Assembly: GCA_963971305.1 (NCBI GenBank)
Contig: OZ020306.1
Coordinates: 70,715,022 to 70,779,021 of the forward strand
Direction of reading: 5' to 3'
DNA: 64,000 nt
From: Arcuatula senhousia
Taxonomy: Eukaryota; Mollusca; Bivalvia; Mytilida; Mytilidae
Shown: one piece after another, positions 40,294 to 50,360 of the stretch
Layout of the letters: each line of letters starts with the position of its first letter
Numbering within the stretch: position 1 is the stretch's first letter
Program-made: the position numbers and the translations under genes
The notes under the pieces: generated by a model
The model's database searches: none
What the model was told of the DNA's origin: nothing
The model's input: the letters and a program-made list of their open reading frames with translations, nothing else

Positions 40294-42159
40294 TTAAGAG
40301 TTTCAAGATATAAGCACCTAAAATTATTTAGATTTTGTTTCATAAGAAAGATCTATGAGCATTGGACTTTGTGCGATTTTAGGCTAAAGCCTTCTCCATA
40401 TTATTATGTACTAAGACTAAAACATATTTTTAAGAATGCATTTGAGATTATTTGGTGCTCCCACGATTGGAGGAATAGTTTAAAATTCTCTAATGGGTGG
40501 TGCTCCCACAATTGGAGGAATATGAAGGGGATTGCGCAGGCCACTTCCTTTTCCGGTTATCTCAACATGTGAGTGACATTCTTAACATTTCCTAATATTT
40601 TTCACAAATCCAATTGATCCCCGAAGTGTTGTTAATGTTACAAAGATAGTAGAAGGTTTGATTCAACAAAGAAAGCTTATATTTGACTGATTCAGATTGT
40701 GTGATTTTTTCCTTCCTACAATCATTAACTCTACCCGACGGTTTTAGCCATCACACAATACAAAATACTCAACACAAGCTTGATTCATAACCTTGTCTAT
40801 TCCATGTCAGTTGTTGAAAATTAAACATGTAAAAAAATCTGTAATTGTACAAATTGTTTATTCCCTCGTTCGTAAGGTGTTGTGTAAAATAAAGAGTTAT
40901 CAATTACTACAGTTGTTTACTTTTAAATGTTTACCTGCAAGTCATGTGGAAATTTTCCAGTCAGTACATTTCCAGAAACTGAAAGTACATATATGTTCAT
41001 GCCTTTTAATACAATGTATTCATGGAAATTAGCACTGAACAGACAGCTCATCACCTGTATTACGTGTGTTTGGTCCTGTAAATTTGAGCAATTTGTAACA
41101 AATCTTAAAATATTTCTAAATCATTGATTCAGTCCTGTATATTCAAAATTGTAAAATTCCATGAGTGCTAAGTCTACTTGTTATAATAATAAAACCATTT
41201 AGTACTCCCTTACTCATTGTTACTAGTGAGGGTTTCAATGGGGTCTCATGGAACGTAATGGAGCAGCCGCCTGAAATTTATGCTCAAAGTTTGATTGTGT
41301 TTTAGTGTAATTTTCTAGTTGCTGTTGATATTTCATTAACACTTTCATGGTGAATTCGTGATAATACTTAAAATTATTTAGTTTTAATCACAAAATCCTA
41401 TTTTTGTGTAATGTTGATTTTGAACTTCACAGTAACTATCGTCAAAACTTTACGAAACTTTTTGATATAAATTAACGGAAGCTAGAGTTCCAAAGTTTTC
41501 CTGATTAGCTCAATCCATTTAAAGTCTTGTTATAAGAGCTAAATATAAAATGATGACTTGCCCCATTACAGGTAATGGGATTTTCATTCAACAAAATATC
41601 AGTTTGCCTGAGTTTGGATACATGTACAAAATGTACATCCTAGGTTTGTGTGTGGATTTATTTTTTCATATTTTTCATATACTGCCTTCTTAGACAAAAA
41701 TATGTCTTGTAAAAACAGACATCTTTAAGCAGATATATTAAACGGCAATATCTTGTGTTCAGTTCGGAAATTAGCACTGGCCAGTAAATATCTGTTTGTG
41801 CAAGTAAAATTTGTAAGAATTTTATATTGGGTAAATAGAACAATTACTAAATATCTGAATTTCAAATCCTAGTTTCTTAGACTTTGTGTTGTAAAAGAGT
41901 ATTTTACACAACTTTACACCTGTTTGAAACAATTAACAGCAATAACCATGATAACAGACCTTGCCAAATTGTTTTGGAGTAGACTGGACCTTTGGTTTGA
42001 CAACATAATTTGACTTGCTGGTCTGACCAAAGCACTATCTTACCAATATTTTCTTGACCTTTGTTATTATACCCCATGCAATAAAGTTGTGAAGGGTAAA
42101 ATGTTTTTGACTGGTCAGTCTGTTCGTCCATGCATGATCAAAATTTTCGTAACGGATTT
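40294..42159. other. Non-coding, nothing recognised
   Basis: No coding region, RNA gene or repeat boundary could be supported. A local duplication of 'gtggtgctcccacgattgga'-like sequence occurs near 40,455-40,520. Confidence 0.45.
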
Positions 42160-43010
42160 CTCAACAACTTTTGATATTTGATATGTAGCTTCAGGTAGGG
42201 GTCCCATATGGTCAGATTCATTTTCAGGTCTGTCGAATATCTACTTCCTGTTAAAGAACCACTTAGACTTTTTTTCGCTAAACTTTCGCTTGTCAGTGTG
42301 TCTGTCTGTGATCAAAATTTCCGTAACAGATTTCTCAGCAACTATGAATCATAGGCTTTTCATATTAGGTATGAAGCTTCCTGTTTAACAAGCTGACTTA
42401 GAAAGACAATATCTCTATACTTTTTTATACCCCCACTTGTAAAAGAGGGGGCTATATTGCAATCACCTTGTCCGTCCGTCTGTCCGTCCGTCTGTCCGTC
42501 CGGTTCAATTTCTCTGCTTCTGGATGGATTGGTTTCAAATTTGGTACACAGCTTCAGCATGATGAGTTATACCCTGCCTCCCCTTTCCAGGTCAGTCAAT
42601 CATCTACTTCCTGTTTTTCGAGCCGACTTAGACTTTTAAGGGTAAAAAATTTGAAATTTTTCGTAACAGATTTCTCGGCTTCTACTGGATGGATTGGTTT
42701 CAAATTTGGTACACAGCTTCAGCATGATTAGTTGTAGCGTGCCTCCCCTTTCCAGGTCAGTCCATCATCTAAAATTCTTATTCCTGTTTTCCGAGCTGAC
42801 TTAGACTTTTTATGGGTCAAAAATAGACAATTTTTAGTAACATATTTTTCGGCTTCTAGAGAAGGGATTGATTTCAAATTTGGTATACAGCTTTAGCATG
42901 ATGAGTTGTAACGTGCCTCCCCTTTCCAGGTCAGTCGGTCATCTACTTCCTGTTTTATGAATGGCCGAGTGGGGGTATGCTTAGCACGACTTAGTGCAAC
43001 CCCTTGTTTA
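42160..43010 (+). repeat. Tandem-module repeat with 'tacccccact' ends
   Basis: Begins within a diverged unit (42,160-42,350) and continues in a clear element from TATACCCCCACTTG (42,425) to 'gagtgggggtatgc' (about 42,980), so the ends are inverted. Three modules of about 170 bp contain 'ggttcaaatttggtacacagc' like blocks and 'cctcccctttccaggtcagt'. A (GTCCGTCT)n stretch lies at 42,468-42,500. Non-coding, similar in design to the 37.4-kb element. Confidence 0.6.
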
Positions 43011-43570
43011 TTCCTAACTCTAAAATAGATAATCTCTGTCCATATTTTGGAGGCATTGGTATGAAAGCGTGCTCATAAAGGTTCTTTCATTATCCTTAAT
43101 TTCAGAATTTGGTGCCTCTTTGCTTCTTTCAGAAATCAGTCATGTTTTAACAGATTTTAACACAATAAACTGGATAAAGCCATGTTAAATGTGACAAGTA
43201 GTTTGTCTGGTAGCGCTTACTTGTTGTTTTGTGATTGACCACTGAGACTATTAGTTAAATATGTCCATGTACATTAATATACTGTTTGTATCCAAGGCTT
43301 TATTCCAAGCATACAGATTGATCAAGATTGGGCTATTTATTTATTAATAAGACCATGATAAAAAATTCTAAGATTCTCAGTTAAAAATATGTGATAGGTG
43401 GGCAAATTTTGGCCAAAAGGGGCAAAAAAATAAAGGCAGCAGAATTCCTTGTGAAATGGCTTCCTGACAATCACTAAACAATTATCTTAATAAATTGGCA
43501 TGTAATAACCTATGTTAAGTTTTGGTAAGTAAAATATGACAACTTGGCTTATGCAACCCTGTGCATTTAA
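43011..43570. other. Non-coding, nothing recognised
   Basis: AT-rich spacer between two repeat elements. Confidence 0.45.
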
Positions 43571-43576
43571 TTTTTT

Positions 43577-44960
43577 TATTCGACCGCAAAAAAATTGCAG
43601 ACGTATAATGGTATGATGCTGTCTGTCCTCGTCTGCGTTGTCTGTTAACTTTAGTGTTCCCACAATAACTTAAGTTCTAGTTATCCTATTGCTATGAAAT
43701 TTGACAATGATGTTCCTTATCTTAAAAGGATGGATGGGAATGATTTTGGGGGTCACTCCTTTTTTGTTTAGAAATTAGGGGCCAAAAATGCTTCTTTTTT
43801 GTTTGTTCTTACAATAACTTTTTTTCTGGTTGACCAAATGCTGTTAAATTTTACAATAATATTTCATAGCATAAATGGATGGATGGGATCAATTTTGGGG
43901 GTCCCTCTTTATTTGTTTACCCTTGTCCGTCCGTCTGTACATCTGTCCGTAACACTTTGGTTAAGTTTTTGGTTAAGGTCCATTACTCGGATACTAGATG
44001 TTTGGGGTCAATGATATTTCACCACCAGATGGGTCTTGGGTAGGGCTACACCACCCACTAGAAAGTAGGTCACTGTGACCTATATTTTATGCATGAACGA
44101 CTTCGGTTAAGTTCTTGGTTAAGGTCCATTACTCGGATACTAGATGTTGGGGGTCAATAATATTTCACCACCAGATGGGTCTTGGGTAAGGTGACACCAT
44201 CCACTAGAAATTAGGTCACTGTGACCTATATTTTATGCATGAACAACTTCGGTTAAGTTCTTGGTTAAGGTCCATATCTTGAATACTACATGTTAGGGGT
44301 CAATAATATTTCACTACTCGATGAGGCTTGGTAACATTGCAACACCCACCAGAAATAAGGTCACAGTGACCTTACACTTGAACACTTGATAAATTTCTTG
44401 GTAAAGGTCCATATCCCAGGTAATACACATTTAGGGTCTATGATATTTCAAGAACGGGAGGGCCATCCTGTGGCTCATAGACACATTTACTAGTTTATTT
44501 GTGGTCCGATTTTGAAAATTGTTTTTGCATGTTTGCTCTTGTCAAATAGAAATACAAAATTGAGAATTGATTTTTGCAACCCCCCTTTTTCCCCTATTAC
44601 ATAATTAGGGACCAAAATCGAAACTTTTTTACTTGTGATCCGATTTTGATTTTTTTTTGCATGTTTGTTCTTGTCAAATAGCAGATACATAATTGATTAT
44701 TAATTTTTTCAACCTCCTTTTTTCCCCTATAATGTAATTAGGGGCCAAAACCGAAACTTTTTTATTTGTGGTCTTATTTTTTATCTCCTTTTGAAAAAAA
44801 ATAATTCCTTTTAAAATGTGAGTGGAAAGTCCACCAAAAGCTGTATGTGTCAAATACCTTTGTCAGTCCACCATGGGCTGCATGTGTCCAGAGCAAATGA
44901 CTATCCATATTGGGCCTAAAACGTACAGGGTTCAACATGTTGCGGTCGTATCATGCTGAG
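43577..44960 (+). repeat. Core-repeat element with GACCGCAA ends
   Basis: Left end CGACCGCAAAAAAATTGCAG and right end TGCGGTCGTATCATGCTGAG carry an inverted GACCGCA. The core has four units of about 145 bp starting near 43,956, 44,104, 44,248 and 44,387, each with 'cttggttaaggtccat' and 'aatatttca'. Further units near 44,490 and 44,620 carry 'gtttgttcttgtcaaatag'. Non-coding. Confidence 0.6.
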
Positions 44961-45675
44961 CTTGGCGAAGCTTTTTATTGGTCGGAGTGAGACATTGGTG
45001 TTATTTTACTGGCAGCAGCAGCAATAACTTTTATGTTAAGATTTTATCAGCACCTTTATATCTCAAGAACTATAAGTCCTAGGTTGATGACACTTTGTAT
45101 GCATATGCCACAGAAGCAGCTTAATACATATATATATAATAGCATCTCAAGAACTATAAATCCTATGTTGATGAAACTTGGTATGCATATGCCCAAGTAG
45201 TAACTAAACACAGTTGCATCCCCATCTTTTCACCTTGACCTTGATTTTCCAGTTGAGTGACTTTGACAAAGTGGACTTTGACAATTTTCAACATATAGCA
45301 CTGTTAAGGTTTTGCCAGCACAACTGTAAGTAGTAGGTTAATGAATTTTGGTAAGCATATGCACTAGTAGTAGCTTAGCAGAGTTGTCTCCCCACTTTTG
45401 ATCTTGACTTTCCAGTTAAGCGACTTTTACAATTTTCAAAAGTACATATTATCGCAATATCACTTTCATATCTCAAGAACTGCAAGTCCTAGATTGATGA
45501 AACTTGGTATGCATATGCCTAATAATAGCTTTGATTGTGTTTGAGGAATAACAAGGTATTCTGGTGGTGCAAGCAGGCAAGACTACTTTCATGTTAAATC
45601 TTTTGGATTAAATCTTGGCAGAGCTTTTTATTAGTTATATTTAAAATGTTATATATTTATTTGCAGACTGCAGCT
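44961..45675 (+). repeat. Tandem modules directly upstream of the Helentron
   Basis: At least three copies of a module containing 'atctcaagaactataagtcc' and 'ttggtatgcatatgcc' (near 45,060, 45,145 and 45,465). Non-coding. It may be the 5' region of the Helentron or a separate core-repeat element; the border is not visible. Confidence 0.5.
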
Positions 45676-46510
45676 ATGCCACGTAGACGTAACTGGAAGA
45701 AGAGTATTGCCAAGTCTGGTGATGCAAACCCGATGTTTAAGAAGAAACGGACGGATTTGACTGGGGATCCTGGCCCTGGTGACACTACTTGTAGTGTCAC
45801 CAACAACAGGTCAAATGACTCTCACTGCCATGACCAGGTGGCGGGGGATCCTGTCCTCCTTAAAAACAGGTAAAAAAATAGCTCAAATGATTGTACTAAA
45901 GCTTGCTCAAATGATTGCTCAAATGATTGTACAAAAGATTGCTCAAATGATTGCTCACAAGATTGCTCAAATGATTGTACAAAAGATTGCTCAAATGATT
46001 GCTCAAGAGATTATTCAAATGATTGCTTAGCTGATTGCTCAAATGATTGCTCAAGAGATTATTCAAATGATTGCTCAAGAGATTATTCAAATGATTGCTT
46101 AGCTGATTGCTCAAATGATTACATAGTTGACTCTATCTCAGAAAACACTTTCCTAGATAAATCCTACTTTGAAAATACTAATCAAGAGAATCAAAATCAA
46201 GTTACAGTTGATGTAGTTCACATTTTTGATAACATTCATTTGAAGTTTGGAAGTTTTGATCAATCTGATTCACAGTTTTCAAGTCTTACAAGAGGAAATC
46301 AGTGTACATGCAATTGCTTAGTTTATTTGGCTTTGGTTTCCCAAAAAATGTTGCATCAACAGGTTGATTTAGACAGTATTTTGAACTTAGGAGACAATTT
46401 ATATTTAAGGACTGTGGAGAGACTTAGAAAGGAAGGTAGATTTAGAAACATGTTACTGTCTTTTGATGAAATTCCAAATATGGTTGAAATAACAGGTTTT
46501 AAATTAAGAA
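45676..46510 (+). pseudogene. Helentron N-terminal ORF with CSND repeats and Cys-protease start
   Basis: Starts MPRRRNWKKSIAKSGDANP. A TAA at 45,871 interrupts it, then the same frame continues through a 12-bp-unit tandem repeat encoding Cys-Ser-Asn-Asp variants (about 45,880-46,115) and into 'SLTRGNQCTCNCLVYLALV'. The Gln-Cys-x-Cys-Asn-Cys-Leu block resembles the nucleophile region of the cysteine protease family found in herpesvirus tegument proteins and in some Helitrons. The frame is lost at an A9 run near 46,511-46,520. Confidence 0.65.
45880..46115 (+). repeat. 12-bp minisatellite coding a Cys-rich tetrapeptide
   Basis: About 20 units of TGCTCAAATGAT and variants (TGTACAAAAGAT, TATTCAAATGAT, TTAGCTGAT). 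In frame it gives C-S-N-D, C-T-K-D, Y-S-N-D, C-L-A-D. The unit length keeps the frame whatever the copy number. Confidence 0.85.
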
Positions 46511-47165
46511 TAGAAAAAAAAATGTCTTGTTTGGTAGTGCTGTTCAGGCTGATGCCACTGATGATTTCTTAACATTACAAGAAGCACTTGCATATGGATT
46601 TCAAGTCACAAAGACACTTTTAGTGATGATTGGTTCAATATGTTCTGGTGTCTACTATGATGGCAATACTTATTACTTCTTTGATTCACATTCTCATGGT
46701 CAATCTGGTCTGTATGAGCCATATGAAACCAAAGGTACATCAATACTGATATGATTTGAAAACCTACAAAGTCTTATTAATTACATGTATTCTTACTACA
46801 CAAGCATGCATATTGATTTGCAGTCGCAATTTGAAATTCTCCCAGTCGATTTTACAAACATGGATGCTGCAGTAGTACTTCAAAGACAGATGCAAGAGTA
46901 TTTTGAAGATCAAAACCAACGAAATGTTGCAGAACATTTAGACAATAAGCAAGATGAAACGGATGCATTTGATAATCGCAAAGAATACATGAAGAAATAC
47001 ATGCAAAATAGAAGAAAAAATTCAATTTTTCGAGAAAACGAAAGACAGAAAGATGTTCATGCTAAGAGAAAAGCTAGAGAAGATGATGATGTCAGACAAA
47101 ATGAACGAGACAATAAAAGAAAAATAAGAGAAGATGATAATGTCAGACAAAAAGAACTAGACAAG
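46511..47165 (+). pseudogene. Helentron protease-like C-terminal part and linker
   Basis: In the second frame, 'LFGSAVQADATDDF' leads to 'GVYYDGNTYYFFDSHSHG' (about 46,655-46,700). Phe-Phe-Asp-Ser-His is the catalytic-His block expected after a Cys nucleophile in this protease family. A TGA at 46,752 is followed in the same frame by 'FENLQSLINYMYSYYTS' and a Gln/Glu-rich linker. The frame breaks again at 47,165-47,180 at the edge of the charged repeats. Confidence 0.65.
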
Positions 47166-47990
47166 AAAATAAAAATCTAGAGAAGATGATGATGCCAAAC
47201 AAAAAGAACTAGACAAGAAAAGAAAAGCTAGAGAAGATGATAATGTCAGGCAAAAAGAACTAGAAAAGAAAAGAAAAGCTAGAGAAGATGATGATGTCAG
47301 ACAACAAGAAGCTGAAGACAAAAGGTTAAAAAGAGAAGATTTAATATATAGATCTAATGAGAGAGTACGAGACAAAAAAGCAAAGCAGAAAGCAAGAGAA
47401 GATGATGATGTCAGACAAAATGAACTAGATAAAAAAAGAAAAGCTAGAGAAGATGATGATGTCAGACAACAAGAAGCTGAAGACAAAAGGTTAAAAAGAG
47501 AAGATTTAATATATAGATCTAATGAGAGAGTACGAGACAAAAAAGCAAAGCAGAAAGCAAGAGAAGATGATGATGTCAGACAGAATGAACTAGATAAAAA
47601 AAGAAAAGCTAGAGAAGATGATGATGTCAGACAACAAGAAGCTGAAGACAAAAGGTTAAGAAGAGAAGATTTAATATATAGATCTAATGAAAGAACACGA
47701 GACAGAGAAGCAAGACAAAAAGCAAGAGAAGACGATGATGTCAGACAAAATGAACTAGACCAGAAAAAAAAGGCTAGAGAACATGACGATGTTAGGCAAA
47801 AAGAATTAGACAAGAAAAGAAAAGCTAGAGCAGATGATAATGTCAGACAAAAAGAATTAGACAAGAAAAGAAAAGCTAGAGAAGATGATGATGTCAGACA
47901 AAAAGAACTAGAAAAGAAAAGAAAAGCTAGAGAAGATGATGATGTCAGACAAAAAGAACTAGACAAGAAAAGAAAAGTAAGAGAGAGTGA
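47041..47990 (+). repeat. Coding minisatellite: KKRKAREDDDVRQ repeats
   Basis: About 15 units of 36-45 bp encoding variants of 'KKRKAREDDDVRQKELD', with higher-order duplications of about 180 bp that include 'EAEDKRLKREDLIYRSNERV'. Highly charged, probably helical. The long open frame on the opposite strand here (Ser/Leu-rich) is a shadow of the repeat. Confidence 0.8.
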
Positions 47991-47994
47991 TCAG

Positions 47995-49723
47995 ATGAAA
48001 GAAAAAGAAAGGGTATCTAAGCAATCCTCTAGAAGCAGAAATCGATTGAAGAATAAAACATATGAAACACTTTTTAAAAGTCAGAAAAGACAAAACAAAG
48101 AATTTACCCGTCATGAAAATAATCTGAAGAAACAAAGACAAACTGGATCTTCTTTACAACAATGTATTGATATATTTCACCAAAAAAATGTTACATGGTC
48201 CTACATATATTTGCACATCATGCCATCAGACATGGTTCAGTGATTCAGTAAGTAATGCAAATAGGATAAAACAGACTGTCAAAGATGATATGAAGCAATG
48301 TTTCACAAACAGAAAATCTGTCAACGACATTGAGTGGATTTGCAATACATGTATTGAATCCATACGGCAAAATAAAATACCAAGGCTATCTATTGCCAAT
48401 AAAATGGGATTTCCTGCAAAACCAATAGAGTTGAATCTATATCAATTGGAAGAACGGTTATTGTCTTTGAGGATACCCTTTATGCAAATTAGAATGTTAC
48501 CACGAGGAGGTCAACTTTCTGTAAAGGGAAATGTTGTTAATGTTCCCGTAGATGTACAACCAACAATTAATTCACTTCCTCATACTTTTGAATCATCAGG
48601 TACAATAGCTGTTAAGCTGAAGAAAAAGTTGTCCTATAACAAGTGTGATTTCAGTGAAAATGTTAGACCTTTAGCAGTACTAAGAGCATTGCATTATCTT
48701 ATGCAAACAAGTAACATGTACAAAGAATCAGGTGTACAAATAGATCAAAACTGGCTCCAAAAAATCACTGCTGCACAAAACAATGATGAAAGTGATGATG
48801 TTAATAATTCAACTAATGAAAATGAACATGCAGACCAAAATGACGGCTTTGATGAAATAAACCAGGACGATCTTCACGCAGGAAATACTGACACACTACT
48901 AGATGAAGTTCTAGATGAGAGTAGCGCAGGTGGTTCCCAGTATGTTTTTGCTCCAGGAGAAGGACAGAGACCATTGAGTTTATACAGTGATACAGATGCC
49001 GAGTATTTAGCATTCCCAACTATATTTTGTGGTCAGCGAAGACCTGATAATAAAGACCGATTAGTTCCTGTGCATTATACAGATATTGTGAAGTGGGAAT
49101 TGAGATCTGTAGATAGAAGGGTAGCTCGGTCAGTTCCAAATTTATTTTTTAAATTAAAAAAAATTCAAATGAAACACATTAGTGATAGAGTTAACCTTGC
49201 CTTACGGAGATGTAAATCAGAAGGAAAGAAATGGACTGTTGGAGATTTCTTGAACCCTTCAACTGTAAATGATATTGTCAAGTTGGACGAAGGATACTAT
49301 ATTTTCAGATCATTGAGAAATTCTCCTGTGTACCTTGAGAAAAGAAAAAAAGATGTATTTGCAATGATAAGACAGTTAGGTTTGCCCACATGGTTTGGTT
49401 CATTTTCCTCTGCAGACACAAATTGGAAGGATTTGCTCAGAATACTTGGAGAACTAAATGATGGCAAAAACTATTCTGACGAAGAATTTGAACAAATGGA
49501 CTGGAATACAAAATCCAAATTGGTTCAAAAAGATCCAGTGACATGTTCAAGGTTTTTTGATTATAGAGTACAGCAATTCATTAAGACTGTGCTGATGAGT
49601 GATCATGAGCCTATTGGAAAAGTGATGGACTATTTCTATCGTGTTGAATTTCAGCAAAGGGGATCTCCCCATATTCATATGTTAGTATGGATTGAAAATG
49701 CCCCTATTTATGAGTTCAAATGA
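47995..49723 (+). pseudogene. Helentron Rep, N-terminal part
   Basis: Two frames joined near an A7 run at 48,182-48,188. First a basic tail (KEKERVSKQSSRSRNRL), then 'GPTYICTSCHQTWFSDSV' and 'WICNTCIESI' (C-x2-C zinc-binding pairs). 'RMLPRGGQLSVKGNVVNVP' is a conserved Helitron block before the Rep. The last part holds the HUH motif in 'QQRGSPHIHMLVWIE' (His-hydrophobic-His), which binds the metal for DNA nicking. The frame ends at 49,723 after a likely one-base insertion. Confidence 0.8.
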
Positions 49724-50348
49724 AGACATAGTACAATTCATTGAAAAATATGTTAGTTGTTCTTTGACATCTGCTCCATCTGATTTGGTCAATTTGCAAG
49801 TTCACAAACATTCAAAGACATGCAGGACAAAGGGTCAGCCAATTTGTCGTTTTGGGTTTCCATTGCCACCTTTAGATGCAACAGTTATTTTAGAACCATT
49901 GGATGAAGATATTGAAAGATACAAGTCAATTTATAAGGAAGTTCAAACCAAGATAGATTCACTTCATACAATGGACAATATTGAAGAAATGTCTTTTGAG
50001 GAATTTCTAAATGTTTTACAATTAAGTCGGGAAGACTATCTGAAAGCAATCAGAAGCAATTTATCATGTACAAAAGTGTTCCTCAAGAGAAATCCCAATG
50101 AAGTTAGGGTTAATCCTTATATGAAAGCATTATTACCAGCATGAAAAGCAAATCATGATCTGCAGTTTGTTTTAGATCCATATGCATGTGCTGTATACAT
50201 TGTTTCATACATAAGCAAATCACAAAAAGGAATGAGTGGATTGCTTGACCAAGCTGCAAAAGAGGCAAGAGAGGGAAATTTTGACTTGAAACGACAAGTT
50301 CGTCACATTGGAAATTATTTCACCAATTCAGTTGAAACATGTGCCTAA
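49692..50348 (+). pseudogene. Helentron Rep, catalytic Tyr part
   Basis: Continues from 'SSNEDIVQFIEKYVSC' through 'CRTKGQPICRFGFPLPP' (a typical Helitron Cys block). A TGA at 50,142 interrupts 'ALLPA.KANHDLQFVLDPYA'. The tyrosines of the Rep follow in 'YACAVYIVSYISKSQKGMS'. A TAA at 50,346 splits 'ETCA' from 'EAVYLTLQIPL'. Both stops fit single C-to-T or G-to-A changes of codons usual at these places (TGG, CAA). Confidence 0.8.
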
Positions 50349-50360
50349 GAAGCTGTATAC

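Noticed and set aside
47157..47966. 269-codon Ser/Leu/Phe-rich frame on the minus strand
   Set aside because: It is the exact opposite of the charged Helentron coding repeat; its repetitive composition follows from the plus-strand units.
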